A stretch of 64,000 nt of DNA from an uncultured Bacteroides sp. GTDB lineage: Bacteria > Bacteroidota > Bacteroidia > Bacteroidales > Bacteroidaceae. The notes beneath the pieces were generated by a model, which saw nothing but the letters and a program-made list of their open reading frames with translations, was not told where the DNA came from and searched no databases. A program made the translations under genes and the position numbers. The stretch lies in NCBI GenBank assembly GCA_900552075.1, contig URYL01000001.1, positions 372,001 through 436,000 on the forward strand. The letters run 5' to 3'. Shown here piece by piece: positions 24,407 through 33,566 of the stretch. How positions within the stretch are numbered: the first letter of the stretch is position 1; each line of letters starts with the position of its first letter.

Positions 24407-25449
24407 CAAAACTTATCAAATACATACTGGTCATTGCAACGGTATCCCCCTGCCGTTGCTTTGCCCAGAAACTCCTGATCAATTATACCACCGAACTGCA
24501 GAGCGATTTCAAGAAAGGAACCAACTGGGTGAATTTGTTACGGTTGGATTTTTCCGCCCCGCTAGGCCAGTCTGCCACCCTTGAAGCAGCCACCCTCAGC
24601 ACGGCAAAGACCCGCACCGAGTCGTTGGCCCATGATTGGCAAACCTTTTCCAACATCGAAGAAGACAATCATCCGCTGGCCGTGGCCATACTGGGTATCC
24701 GGCAGCCAATGGGAAACTCCAGCCTGTTCATCGGCATCCGCAACCTGAACGAGGACTATTTCACTTCGCCAGCCACCAGCCTGTTCACCAACAGTTCATG
24801 CGGCATCTTTCCCACCTTGTCGGCCGATTATCCCATAGCCAACTATCCGGTTTCTTCCATGGGGGTACACTACGAGTTACAACATGCTCAATGGACCCTG
24901 CAAGCTTCTTTGTATAACGGAAAAGCCTCCTATCGCTTTACAGGAAAAGAAAATGTATTCCGTTTCTGCCCGAAGCACGACGGGATACTCTGTCTCACCT
25001 CATTCAACTATCAGTATCATGACAGCAATTATCACATGGGCTTTGCTTTACATAGCGGGATGTATCGGAATTATGCAAAAGGAGATACGGAACAAGCATC
25101 AGAAAAAGAAAAGAAAGAAATCCGGAAAATAATCTGGGGATATGCAGAACAGTTAATCACTCCTCGCCTGCAAGTGCTCTTACAGTTTTCTGCTCAATGG
25201 CACGCCAGCCAAGGATGCAAACACTATTCCGGAGCAGGCCTTGTATGGCAATGTGGAAAAACAGAAGGCGGACTATTCACCGATTACGCCCGTTTCTCCC
25301 ATTCACACGAATGGGCCAGTGAATTCACTTGGAAGATTCCCTGCCTGGGCAAAGGGTTCATACAGCCCACCTTGCATCTGATCCATCAGCCGGAAGCACA
25401 GTACCTGATTGGCCTGTTGCGCTTCGGATACGTGCTTCCGGCCCTCTGA
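24403..25449 (+). CDS. Putative outer-membrane porin (OprB-like)
   Basis: A 348-residue protein with a signal peptide (MTKLIKYILVIATV to CFAQ) and amphipathic strands throughout, such as VHYELQHAQWTLQASLYNG (shown as VHYELQH and WTLQASLYNG) and GGLFTDYARFSHSH, ending GLLRFGYVLPAL. The pattern resembles carbohydrate-selective OprB-type porins in Bacteroidales, but the match is loose. Its ATG overlaps the stop of the P-type ATPase gene by four bases, so translation is coupled; an alternative ATG lies six bases earlier. The pairing suggests an outer-membrane route for the same ion, which is inference. Confidence 0.7.
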   Translation: MTKLIKYILVIATVSPCRCFAQKLLINYTTELQSDFKKGTNWVNLLRLDFSAPLGQSATLEAATLSTAKTRTESLAHDWQTFSNIEEDNHPLAVAILGIRQPMGNSSLFIGIRNLNEDYFTSPATSLFTNSSCGIFPTLSADYPIANYPVSSMGVHYELQHAQWTLQASLYNGKASYRFTGKENVFRFCPKHDGILCLTSFNYQYHDSNYHMGFALHSGMYRNYAKGDTEQASEKEKKEIRKIIWGYAEQLITPRLQVLLQFSAQWHASQGCKHYSGAGLVWQCGKTEGGLFTDYARFSHSHEWASEFTWKIPCLGKGFIQPTLHLIHQPEAQYLIGLLRFGYVLPAL

Positions 25450-25456
25450 TATAGAA

Positions 25457-27517
25457 TTATTTCACTACAATCTCATCGGTAAACAAGAATCCACCGGCTT
25501 CAGGATTGATGTCAGCCTGTACCCGCACGTAACGAGCCTCGCAAGTGCCCTCCCATGCATAATTCTGGATAGTCAGCTTTTCATCCGTAATAGGCAGCGT
25601 CGTCGTAATCGTCTTCAACAGCGTATATTCCTTTCCGTCGTCCGAAACCAGGAAACTGACCTTCTGCGGCAGGAAGACACCCGGACCTATCAACTGCATG
25701 AAGTCGATGGAAAGCTGGCGGATAGGCTGTGATTTCTCCAGATCCACCACCGCGTCCATTCCCTTTCCAAGGAATCCCTGCCAGCGTAAATCGGTATAGA
25801 CCCATCCCCCATGGATGCCGTTGGTCAAAGCTCCGTCTCCTCCTGCCGGATAGTAATCCGCCGCATAAGGCCGCAGATACTCTACCTTCTTGCCTTTTGC
25901 CAGATGGTTGTCGACACTCAGTGCCTCCAGACGGTTACCCACTTCATTCTTCAAGTCAAAAGTATGGTATCCCAATGAATCCAACACTTCCACTTCCTGC
26001 AAAGCCTCCGCATGGAAACGCTTCCAGTCCTTCCGTTCCGGGTTGGTCCAAGCCACCTCGGCCAAGGCCAGCAAACGAGGATAAATCATGTATTCCGTAT
26101 GTTCTGGTGTAGACAAATATTCCGTCCATACATTTCCTTGAACTCCCCACACACAATCCAGCTTATCTGCCGGGAAAGCCGGGGTTACAGGCTCATAAGA
26201 ATATACCTTTTCCAACGGAAGATACCCTCCAATGGCTTCAGGCTGTGTGCGCGGTGCATCCTGATAACTGTCGAAATAGCAATAGGCACCCGGCGACAGA
26301 ATCGTGCGCAGCCCTCTTTTCACTGACTCGGCTCCTTTGTCTTCTCCACGCCACACGGTCACAGCCGAGGTTTCATCCAACTCGCCAGTCAGTATTTCGT
26401 CCCAACCAATCATCTTACGGCCGTTCTCCCGCAAGAACTTTTCAATTCTTGAAACAAGATACTCCTGCAGCTCGCCTTCTTCTTTCATTCCTTCTTCCTT
26501 CATCCATGCCTGACAGTCGGGACATTGTTTCCAGTGGTTCGTGCTGGCCTCATCCCCTCCAATATGAATGTATTCCGACGGGAAAAGCGCCATCACTTCC
26601 TTCAACACATCGGTCAGGAAAGTGTAAGTCAATTCTTTTCCAGGGCAGAACTCGCCCCCGGGCTTTAAATCACCCCCGCAGGCCAGCTGCGGAAGGGCAG
26701 CCAAGACTTCCTCCGAGTGAGCCGGCATCTCAATCTCCGGAATCACCGTAATATGAAGCTGACGGGCATATTCCACAATCTCTTTCACATCTTCCTGCGT
26801 ATAGTATCCTCCAGAAGCCCCCGGAGCATCCTGCCGGCAATACGTCCGTCCGCCGTTCCACCAGCTTTTCCAGTCCGGGAAAGGACGATAGGCTGTTTCA
26901 CGCGTCAGTTCCGGATATTTCTTGATTTCAATCCGCCATCCGGCCCCATCGGTCAGATGCCAGTGGAAGCGGTTCAGCTTGTAACGAGCCAATGCATCCA
27001 GCTGTTTCTTGACAAATTCTTTGGTATAAAAATGACGTGACACGTCCAAGTGCATGCCTCGGTATGCGAAACGCGGTGCATCCTCAATGGTCACTTCCGG
27101 CAACAGGAAGGTATTATTTCCTGCCGGCTGTATCAACTGATTTATTGACTGAAAAGCATAGAACAAACCGGAAGTAGAAGTAGCCTCCACTTGAATCCCC
27201 TTTTTCGTCACTTCCAACCGATAGGCTTCCTCCTTCATCTGCGACTGTTTCGGGCTGAGCAATTTAAACACAATATCCGTCTTCCCCCTTTTTTTATAAG
27301 TCCATGCAAAAGGAGACTGACCGACATATTTTACAAAATCTTCCTTATCCGCCCCTTTCAGGTTACATGAAAAAGAAGCATTTTTCTGAAAAACAAAATG
27401 ACCTTCACCCACCACCATCTGTTGAGGGTAAGGAATGACATAACTCTCCGATACAGAAGTAGCCACGGCCGAAAATGCCATCGCTACAAAGAAATAAAGG
27501 AATAACAAGGATTTCAT
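25457..27517 (-). CDS. Beta-N-acetylhexosaminidase, GH20
   Basis: A 686-residue secreted glycosidase that removes terminal GlcNAc or GalNAc from glycans. It has a signal peptide (LFLYFFVAMAFSAVA), a GH20b-like N-terminal domain (about 25-145), and the GH20 barrel (about 150-500) opening with APRFAYRGMHLDVSRHF. The catalytic Asp322-Glu323 pair lies in HIGGDEAST. A C-terminal beta-sandwich of about 120 residues (QPIRQLSIDFMQLIGPG to RYVRVQADI) resembles a discoidin-type carbohydrate-binding module. The start at 27517 is chosen because it places the signal peptide at the very N-terminus. Its 3' end is seven bases from the convergent porin gene. Confidence 0.94.
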   Translation of the reverse strand: MKSLLFLYFFVAMAFSAVATSVSESYVIPYPQQMVVGEGHFVFQKNASFSCNLKGADKEDFVKYVGQSPFAWTYKKRGKTDIVFKLLSPKQSQMKEEAYRLEVTKKGIQVEATSTSGLFYAFQSINQLIQPAGNNTFLLPEVTIEDAPRFAYRGMHLDVSRHFYTKEFVKKQLDALARYKLNRFHWHLTDGAGWRIEIKKYPELTRETAYRPFPDWKSWWNGGRTYCRQDAPGASGGYYTQEDVKEIVEYARQLHITVIPEIEMPAHSEEVLAALPQLACGGDLKPGGEFCPGKELTYTFLTDVLKEVMALFPSEYIHIGGDEASTNHWKQCPDCQAWMKEEGMKEEGELQEYLVSRIEKFLRENGRKMIGWDEILTGELDETSAVTVWRGEDKGAESVKRGLRTILSPGAYCYFDSYQDAPRTQPEAIGGYLPLEKVYSYEPVTPAFPADKLDCVWGVQGNVWTEYLSTPEHTEYMIYPRLLALAEVAWTNPERKDWKRFHAEALQEVEVLDSLGYHTFDLKNEVGNRLEALSVDNHLAKGKKVEYLRPYAADYYPAGGDGALTNGIHGGWVYTDLRWQGFLGKGMDAVVDLEKSQPIRQLSIDFMQLIGPGVFLPQKVSFLVSDDGKEYTLLKTITTTLPITDEKLTIQNYAWEGTCEARYVRVQADINPEAGGFLFTDEIVVK

Positions 27518-27622
27518 CTGTTGATTATTTATAAGGATTTTCAAATGTTTTTAAAGTTAACCATTTCCACATTAAAAAGCAAATAAGAAAAAACATTTCT
27601 CCAGCCGATGCTTTCAACGGGC

Positions 27623-27658
27623 AAAAAAAATCCTCGTAAAACCTTGATTTTACGAGGA
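27623..27658 (-). terminator. Terminator of tRNA-Ser
   Basis: On the minus strand an 11-base perfect stem (TCCTCGTAAAA and TTTTACGAGGA read on plus, 27631-27641 and 27648-27658) is followed by eight T. Confidence 0.9.
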
Positions 27659-27672
27659 CTAGTAAAACTTTG

Positions 27673-27757
27673 CGGAGAGACAGGGATTCGAACCCCGGGT
27701 ACCTCGCAGTACAACGGTTTTCAAGACCGCCGCAATCGACCACTCTGCCACCTCTCC
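27673..27757 (-). tRNA. tRNA-Ser (anticodon TGA)
   Basis: An 85-base class II tRNA with a long variable arm. The acceptor arms GGAGAGG and TCTCTCC pair, the anticodon stem is followed by the loop CTTGAAA with anticodon TGA, and the discriminator base is G as expected for serine. T-loop GTTCGAATC is present. CCA is not encoded. Confidence 0.94.
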
Positions 27758-27798
27758 AAAACTCCGATTGAGAGTTGCCTTGTTTTTCAAAGGCGATG

Positions 27799-27828
27799 CA
27801 AAGGTAGGCATTATTTTGGAATCCACAA
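27799..27828 (-). promoter_or_regulatory. Promoter of tRNA-Ser
   Basis: On the minus strand, TACCTTTG (27799-27806) and TTG (27826-27828) are 19 bases apart. It is divergent from the mutS2 promoter. Confidence 0.7.
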
Positions 27829-27843
27829 ATATTTGCCGCCTTT

Positions 27844-27875
27844 TTTGATTATTTTTTCCCATTGTCGTACCTTTG
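27844..27875 (+). promoter_or_regulatory. Promoter of mutS2
   Basis: TTTG at 27844-27847 and TACCTTTG at 27868-27875 with 20 bases between. The expected message start lies just before the ATG codons at 27888 and 27903. Confidence 0.72.
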
Positions 27876-27902
27876 CATCCCAGTAAAATGAACCTACAAC
27901 CC

Positions 27903-30413
27903 ATGATATATCCGCATAATTTCGAACAAAAGATTGGATTCGACCAAATCCGACAATTGCTGAAAGCCCGCTGTTTAAGTACCTTAGGAGAAGAACGCGT
28001 AGACGAAATGGCCTTTTCGGACGACTATCAGGAAATCAACCGCCGACTGGAACAGGTGGTGGAATTCGTACGAATCACCCAGGAAGAGGAGGATTTCCCG
28101 GCACAATATTTCTTCGATGTACGCCCTTCGCTGAAACGTATCCGTGTGGAGGGCATGTACATGGACGAGCAGGAACTCTTCGACCTGCGCCGCTCGCTGG
28201 AAACCATCCGCGACATCGTACGCTTTCTCCAGCAGACTGATGGAGACGAAGCAGACGATACGGCCACTTCCCCTTATCCGGCACTACATGAACTGGCGGG
28301 AGATATCCTGACCTTTCCACAACTGATTGCCCGCATTGACAGCATTCTCGACAAGTTCGGAAAAATAAAAGATAATGCTTCTACGGAACTGTTGCGCATC
28401 CGACGCGAACTTTCAGCTACCACCGGAAGTATCTCGCGCAGCCTGAACAGCATCCTCCGGGCGGCCCAGTCGGAAGGATATGTCGACAAAGACGTGACCC
28501 CCACCATGCGCGACGGCCGTCTGGTCATTCCGGTCGCTCCGGGCATGAAACGGAAAATCAAAGGTATCGTGCACGACGAGTCGGCCACCGGAAAGACGGT
28601 GTTCATCGAACCGGCGGAAGTGGTGGAAGCCAACAACCGCATCCGGGAACTGGAGGGAGAAGAGCGGCGGGAGATTATCCGTATCCTGACCGATTTCTCG
28701 GCGACGGTCCGTCCGCAGATACCGGCCATCCTGCAATCTTACGAGTTCTTAGCTGAAATTGACTTCATCCGCGCCAAAGCACTGTTCGGCATCGAAATAA
28801 AAGGCCTGAAGCCCTCGTTCGAAAACCAGCAGATTGTCGACTGGTTCCAGGCGGTACATCCCCTGTTGCAAATGTCGCTGGCCAAACACGGCAAGAAAGT
28901 GGTTCCCTTGGACATCACCCTTACCCGTGAGAAACGCATCCTGTTGATTTCCGGTCCGAATGCCGGAGGTAAGTCCGTCTGCCTGAAAACCGTCGGACTG
29001 TTGCAATACATGCTTCAGTGCGGCATGCTGGTGTCCATGCACGAGCGGAGCCATGCCGGCATCTTCAGCCACATCTTCATTGACATCGGCGACGAGCAGA
29101 GCATCGAGGACGACCTGAGTACCTACTCTTCCCACCTGACCAACATGAAGGTAATGCTGAAATCATGCAACGGCCAGAGCCTCATCCTGATTGATGAGTT
29201 CGGAGGAGGCACGGAACCGCAGATTGGCGGGGCCATTGCCGAAGCCGTCTTGAAGCGTTTCAACCTGAAAGGTACCTTTGGGGTCATCACCACCCATTAC
29301 CAGAACCTGAAGCATTTTGCCGAAGACCACGAAGGCGTGGTGAACGGCGCCATGCTCTACGACCGTCACGAAATGCGCGCCCTCTTCCAGTTGCAGATTG
29401 GCAATCCGGGAAGTTCGTTTGCCGTAGAAATTGCCCGGAAAATCGGACTTCCGGAAGAAGTCATCGCCGATGCCTCGGAAATTGTGGGAAGCGAATACAT
29501 CCAGAGCGACAAATACCTGCAAGACATCGTACGCGACAAGCGTTACTGGGAAACCAAACGCCAAAACATCCGCAAGCGGGAAAAACAGATGGAAGACACC
29601 ATTGCCCGCTATGAGAAAGAAATAGAAGAATTGGAGCGCAGCCGAAAAGAAATCCTGAAAAAAGCCAAGGAAGAAGCCGAACACCTGCTCCAGGAATCGA
29701 ACGCCAAGATTGAAAATACCATCCGCACCATCAAAGAGGCACAGGCTGAGAAAGAGCGCACCCGCACTGCCCGACAAGAGCTGACAGACTTCAAGGAGCA
29801 GGTGGAGAAACTCGACAAGGCGGCACTGGAAGAAAAAATTGCCCGCAAGATGGAGCAGCTCCGTGAAAAACAGGAACGGAAAAAAGACAAGAAGGCCAAA
29901 CAGCAGCAGAAGGCCTCCGAACCTCAGCCCGTACCTAAAGTCCGTCCGATAGAAGCCGGCGACTATGTCCGAATAAAGGGACAGACCAGCGTGGGACAAG
30001 TGATGGACATCAACGGCAAGAACGCCGTAGTCATGTTCGGCCTGATGAAAACCAACGTGAAAACCGAACGGCTGGAACGGACCGATGCCCCGAAAGCCGC
30101 TCCTCTTTCCAACAAGACGACCTTTGTGAGCAGCGAGACGCAAGACCGGATGTACGAAAAGAAACTGAATTTCAAGCAAGATTTGGATGTCAGAGGAATG
30201 AGAGGCGATGAAGCCATCCAGGCCGTCACTTATTTCATTGATGATGCCATCTTAGTGGGAGTCAGCCGCGTACGCATCCTGCACGGTACGGGTAGCGGTA
30301 TCCTGCGCACCCTTATCCGCCAGTATCTGGCCACCGTCCCGGGAGTCGCTCATTTCCAGGACGAGCACGTACAATTCGGAGGGGCCGGCATCACCGTGGT
30401 CGATTTAAAATAA
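27903..30413 (+). CDS. mutS2: Endonuclease MutS2
   Basis: An 836-residue MutS2 protein. The middle holds a MutS-type ATPase with Walker A GPNAGGKS and Walker B LILIDEFGGGTEP; a long charged coiled coil (about 510-670) follows; the C-terminus is an Smr nuclease domain opening LDVRGMRGDEA with the HGTGSG motif. MutS2 acts on recombination intermediates and collided ribosomes rather than in mismatch repair. The start at 27903 (MIYPHNFEQK) is the usual family N-terminus; an in-frame ATG at 27888 is possible. It has its own promoter. Confidence 0.95.
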   Translation: MIYPHNFEQKIGFDQIRQLLKARCLSTLGEERVDEMAFSDDYQEINRRLEQVVEFVRITQEEEDFPAQYFFDVRPSLKRIRVEGMYMDEQELFDLRRSLETIRDIVRFLQQTDGDEADDTATSPYPALHELAGDILTFPQLIARIDSILDKFGKIKDNASTELLRIRRELSATTGSISRSLNSILRAAQSEGYVDKDVTPTMRDGRLVIPVAPGMKRKIKGIVHDESATGKTVFIEPAEVVEANNRIRELEGEERREIIRILTDFSATVRPQIPAILQSYEFLAEIDFIRAKALFGIEIKGLKPSFENQQIVDWFQAVHPLLQMSLAKHGKKVVPLDITLTREKRILLISGPNAGGKSVCLKTVGLLQYMLQCGMLVSMHERSHAGIFSHIFIDIGDEQSIEDDLSTYSSHLTNMKVMLKSCNGQSLILIDEFGGGTEPQIGGAIAEAVLKRFNLKGTFGVITTHYQNLKHFAEDHEGVVNGAMLYDRHEMRALFQLQIGNPGSSFAVEIARKIGLPEEVIADASEIVGSEYIQSDKYLQDIVRDKRYWETKRQNIRKREKQMEDTIARYEKEIEELERSRKEILKKAKEEAEHLLQESNAKIENTIRTIKEAQAEKERTRTARQELTDFKEQVEKLDKAALEEKIARKMEQLREKQERKKDKKAKQQQKASEPQPVPKVRPIEAGDYVRIKGQTSVGQVMDINGKNAVVMFGLMKTNVKTERLERTDAPKAAPLSNKTTFVSSETQDRMYEKKLNFKQDLDVRGMRGDEAIQAVTYFIDDAILVGVSRVRILHGTGSGILRTLIRQYLATVPGVAHFQDEHVQFGGAGITVVDLK

Positions 30414-30462
30414 CCCGAAGGGATTTTACAAACAGATACGACAAGCATATACGATTATTGCG

Positions 30463-30470
30463 TATCTTTG
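30463..30470 (+). promoter_or_regulatory. Probable -7 element of the serine dehydratase gene
   Basis: TATCTTTG matches TAnnTTTG; it lies 24 bases before the ATG at 30495. No -33 TTG at the usual spacing. Confidence 0.45.
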
Positions 30471-30494
30471 CAGAAAACTCACACCTATTTTGAG

Positions 30495-31703
30495 ATGAAA
30501 TCAATCAGAGAACTATATCGCATCGGAACGGGCCCGTCCAGCAGTCACACCATGGGCCCCCGCAAGGCAGCTGAACAGTTCCTTGCACGCAATCCACAGG
30601 CTGCTTCTTTTGAAGTCACGCTGTACGGAAGTCTGGCAGCCACCGGACGCGGTCACATGACCGACGTGGCCATTCTGGACACCCTGCAACCTCACGCTCC
30701 CGTGGAAATCATCTGGAAGCCTCATGTATTCTTTCCTTTCCACCCCAACGGAATGACCTTCAAGGCATTCGACGCCCAAAAGAAGAAACTGGACGAATGG
30801 ACGGTGTTCAGCGTGGGAGGAGGCGCACTGGCGGAAGAAGGACACGACCGCACGGCCACCGACGACATCTACAGCATGAACACCATGAGCCAGATACTCT
30901 ACTGGTGCGAACACACCGGAAGAAGTTACTGGGAATACGTGGAACAGTGCGAAGGCAAGGAAATCTGGGATTTTCTGGCAGAGGTATGGGAAACCATGAA
31001 GGCAGCCATCCATCGTGGACTGGATGCCGAAGGGGTACTGCCCGGTCCACTGAACCTGCGCCGCAAAGCTTCTTCTTATTACATCCGGTCGAAAGGATAC
31101 AAGGATTCTCTCCGTTCCCGAGGACTGGTCTTTGCCTACGCCCTGGCCGTCAGCGAAGAGAACGCTTCGGGAGGAAAAATCGTGACAGCACCTACTTGCG
31201 GTGCCTGTGGAGTGGTTCCGGCCGTTTTGTATCACCTGCAAAAAAGCCGTGAATTCAGTGACGCACGTATCCTCCGGGCACTAGCCACTGCCGGCCTGGT
31301 AGGTAACATCGTAAAACACAACGCTTCCATTTCCGGTGCCGAAGCCGGATGTCAGGCCGAAGTGGGAGTAGCTTGTTCCATGGCTTCCGCCGCAGCCAGC
31401 CAGTTGTTTGGCGGCAGTCCGGCACAGATTGAATATGCGGCAGAAATGGGACTGGAACATCACTTGGGCATGACCTGCGACCCGGTGTGCGGACTGGTAC
31501 AGATTCCTTGTATCGAACGTAACGCGTATGCAGCTGCCCGCGCCCTTGATGCCAACATCTATTCGGCCTTTACCGACGGACACCATCGGGTATCCTTCGA
31601 CAAGGTCGTCGAGGTCATGAAACAGACAGGCCACGACCTTCCGTCTTTGTATAAAGAGACCAGCGAAGGAGGCCTCGCCAAGAACTATCAACCTATGGAT
31701 TAA
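30495..31703 (+). CDS. sdaA: L-serine dehydratase (ammonia-lyase), single chain
   Basis: A 402-residue iron-sulfur L-serine deaminase, which turns serine into pyruvate and ammonia. The N-terminal beta-type domain starts with SIRELYRIGTGPSSSH and GPRKAA; the C-terminal alpha-type domain has APTCGACGVVPAV, SGAEAGCQAEVG and TCDPVCGLVQIPCIERN, whose cysteines fit the [4Fe-4S] ligands. The start at 30495 (MKSIREL) is the family N-terminus; the longer frame from 30468 overlaps the -7 element. Repeat array B begins ten bases after its stop. Confidence 0.95.
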   Translation: MKSIRELYRIGTGPSSSHTMGPRKAAEQFLARNPQAASFEVTLYGSLAATGRGHMTDVAILDTLQPHAPVEIIWKPHVFFPFHPNGMTFKAFDAQKKKLDEWTVFSVGGGALAEEGHDRTATDDIYSMNTMSQILYWCEHTGRSYWEYVEQCEGKEIWDFLAEVWETMKAAIHRGLDAEGVLPGPLNLRRKASSYYIRSKGYKDSLRSRGLVFAYALAVSEENASGGKIVTAPTCGACGVVPAVLYHLQKSREFSDARILRALATAGLVGNIVKHNASISGAEAGCQAEVGVACSMASAAASQLFGGSPAQIEYAAEMGLEHHLGMTCDPVCGLVQIPCIERNAYAAARALDANIYSAFTDGHHRVSFDKVVEVMKQTGHDLPSLYKETSEGGLAKNYQPMD

Positions 31704-31713
31704 GGACTTAAGA

Positions 31714-31863
31714 AATCACAAGGACGTTTCCCGAAAAACGCCTTTGCGTTTCATTTAAAACGCCTAAGCGTTTGGATCAAAACGCACTTGCGTTTAAGAT
31801 AAAACGTCCTTGCGTTTTGAACAAAACGTACTTACGTTTTAGACAAAACGCAAAGGCGTTTTC
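31714..31863. repeat. Array B: seven 22-base-period palindromic units
   Basis: Units of the form AAAACG-N6-CGTTTT start (AAACG) at 31736, 31758, 31780, 31802, 31824 and 31846, exactly 22 bases apart; a decayed unit (AATCACAAGGACGTTT) at 31714 keeps the same phase. Several units are perfect inverted repeats in the outer six bases. The array fills the gap between the serine dehydratase and ogt genes. Confidence 0.9.
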
Positions 31864-31922
31864 TGCAAGTCCTCAAAACCCGCCTTTTACCCGTATTTAT
31901 CCCCCTAAAAAGCCGTTTTTAC

Positions 31923-32429
31923 ATGACTTTCATCAGCCACTACGATTCCCCTCTTGGCGGTATCACCCTTGCTGCCACAAACGACAGACTCTGCGGACTT
32001 TGGTTTGACGGACAAAAATATTTCGGCAGCACCCTTCAGGGAGAGACTAAAGAAGCGGAAACTCCTGTCCTCTGTCAGACCCGACAGTGGCTCGACATTT
32101 ATTTTGCGGAAGGACAGCCCGACTTTTTCCCTTCCATGCAACTCATAGGTACCCCTTTCCAGCAAACCGTCTGGAACATTTTGCGTAACATCCCCTGCGG
32201 AGAAACCCGAACTTACAAAGAGGTTGCCGCTGAAACCGCTCGTCGGCTCGGACGCCCTCACATGGCCGCCCAGGCGGTAGGAAATGCCATCGGACACAAC
32301 CCCATCAGTATCCTCATCCCCTGCCATCGGGTGGTAGGAACCAACGGCAGCCTGACCGGATATGCCGGAGGAACAGACCGCAAACTTGCCTTGCTACAGA
32401 TTGAACATATACCTTATTATATAAAGTAA
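31923..32429 (+). CDS. ogt: Methylated-DNA--protein-cysteine methyltransferase
   Basis: A 168-residue DNA repair protein that takes the methyl group from O6-methylguanine. The acceptor Cys134 is in [10 protein letters not shown], preceded by the helix-turn-helix RTYKEVAAE and followed by YAGGTDRK. N-terminal domain opens [14 protein letters not shown] as in Ogt. The gene starts 60 bases after repeat array B and is followed four bases later by a HAD phosphatase gene, likely cotranscribed. Confidence 0.95.
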   Translation: MTFISHYDSPLGGITLAATNDRLCGLWFDGQKYFGSTLQGETKEAETPVLCQTRQWLDIYFAEGQPDFFPSMQLIGTPFQQTVWNILRNIPCGETRTYKEVAAETARRLGRPHMAAQAVGNAIGHNPISILIPCHRVVGTNGSLTGYAGGTDRKLALLQIEHIPYYIK

Positions 32430-32433
32430 TTAC

Positions 32434-33072
32434 ATGAAACCGTACGCAGTTTATTTATTCGATTTTGACTATACCCTGGCCGACTCTTCCCGCGGCATCG
32501 TGATGTGCTACCGTAACGTGCTCGAACGTCATGGATTTCACGAGGTGGACGATCACGCCATCAAACGCACCATCGGAAAAACACTGGTCGACTCCTTTTC
32601 TATCCTGAGCGGAGTGACGGATGTCGATACGCTGGAAACCTATCGGAAAGAATACGTGAAAGAAGCCGACCAGCACATGACAGCCAACACCCGGCTTTTC
32701 CCCGAGACGGAAGAGGTGCTGCACGCACTGAAAGCACGCGGTGCCCGCATCGGTATCATCTCTACCAAATACCGCTACCGCATCCTAGAACTGCTGGGAA
32801 AGAAATTTCCGGAAGGATTCATTGACATCATCATAGGAGGTGAAGACGTGAAAGAAGCCAAGCCCTCTCCCGAAGGATTGCTGTTGGCCATTTCTCGCTT
32901 GGAATGTCCCAAAGAGCAAGTACTCTATCTGGGCGACAGCACAGTGGATGCGGAAACAGCCCAAAATGCCGGAGTCGACTTTGCCGGCGTCTTGCACGGC
33001 ATGACCACCCGCGAGGAGCTGGCAGCCTATCCGCATGTAGCCATCCTGCCCGACCTGACTCTACTTAAATAA
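32434..33072 (+). CDS. HAD-family hydrolase, phosphoglycolate-phosphatase-like
   Basis: A 212-residue haloacid dehalogenase-type phosphatase: motif I FDFDYTLADSS with the Asp nucleophile pair, an alpha-helical cap (about 17-85), motif II IISTKYR, the lysine in EDVKEAKPSPEG and motif IV LGDSTVDAETAQNAG. This order fits Gph-like phosphatases; the true substrate is not known. It follows ogt by four bases and ends before a hairpin terminator. Confidence 0.88.
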   Translation: MKPYAVYLFDFDYTLADSSRGIVMCYRNVLERHGFHEVDDHAIKRTIGKTLVDSFSILSGVTDVDTLETYRKEYVKEADQHMTANTRLFPETEEVLHALKARGARIGIISTKYRYRILELLGKKFPEGFIDIIIGGEDVKEAKPSPEGLLLAISRLECPKEQVLYLGDSTVDAETAQNAGVDFAGVLHGMTTREELAAYPHVAILPDLTLLK

Positions 33073-33073
33073 A

Positions 33074-33099
33074 AAAAACAGACTTATCAGTCTTTTTTT
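33074..33099 (+). terminator. Terminator after the ogt-HAD unit
   Basis: AGACT-TATC-AGTCT hairpin flanked by a run of A on the left and seven T on the right, so it could work on both strands. Confidence 0.75.
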
Positions 33100-33110
33100 C
33101 AGATAAATAG

Positions 33111-33141
33111 TTGGTTATGTAAATTTAAAACCGTAAATTTG
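33111..33141 (+). promoter_or_regulatory. Promoter of rplU-rpmA
   Basis: TTG (33111-33113) and TAAATTTG (33134-33141) with 20 bases between. The message would carry a leader of about 80 bases before rplU. Confidence 0.7.
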
Positions 33142-33154
33142 CAGCCGATTTTAG

Positions 33155-33201
33155 TCCGTGGAGGTAAAAAAGTAGCCGGAGAGAACGGTTCACCTTGCGG
33201 A
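33155..33201 (+). promoter_or_regulatory. Foldable leader before rplU
   Basis: TCCGTG-G-AGGT (33155-33165) can pair with ACCTTGCGGA (33192-33201) with one bulged base, and AGCCG (33174-33178) with CGGTT (33186-33190) inside it. The fold lies between the promoter and the rplU start and could be an autoregulatory ribosomal-protein leader. Structure is inferred by eye. Confidence 0.45.
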
Positions 33202-33227
33202 GGAAACCCGTTTAATATTTATTAAAA

Positions 33228-33545
33228 ATGTACGTAATCGTAGAAATTAACGGTCAGCAGTTCAAAGCAGAAGAAGGCAAGAAACTGTTTGTTCAGCACA
33301 TCCAGAACGCTGAAAACGGTGCAACTGTTGAATTTGACAAAGTCTTGTTGGTTGACAACAACGGTACTGTAACTGTAGGTGCTCCTACTGTAGACGGTGC
33401 AAAAGTGGTTTGCGAAGTAGCTTCTCACTTGGTAAAAGGTGACAAGGTATTGGTATTCCACAAAAAGAGAAGAAAAGGTTACAGAAAACTGAACGGTCAT
33501 CGCCAGCAGTTTACTGAATTGACAATCAAACAAGTTATTGCTTAA
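33228..33545 (+). CDS. rplU: Ribosomal protein bL21
   Basis: A 105-residue 50S protein ([21 protein letters not shown]-terminal [20 protein letters not shown]), full length for bL21. Codon use is strongly biased to GGT, GTT and similar codons as in highly expressed genes. It is followed by rpmA after 21 bases. Confidence 0.97.
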   Translation: MYVIVEINGQQFKAEEGKKLFVQHIQNAENGATVEFDKVLLVDNNGTVTVGAPTVDGAKVVCEVASHLVKGDKVLVFHKKRRKGYRKLNGHRQQFTELTIKQVIA

Positions 33546-33566
33546 TCATTTAAAACGTAGAAGAAA

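Noticed and set aside
29163..30179. 338-codon open frame on the minus strand
   Set aside because: Antisense to mutS2; the Phe/Leu-rich translation mirrors the Lys/Glu-rich coiled coil.
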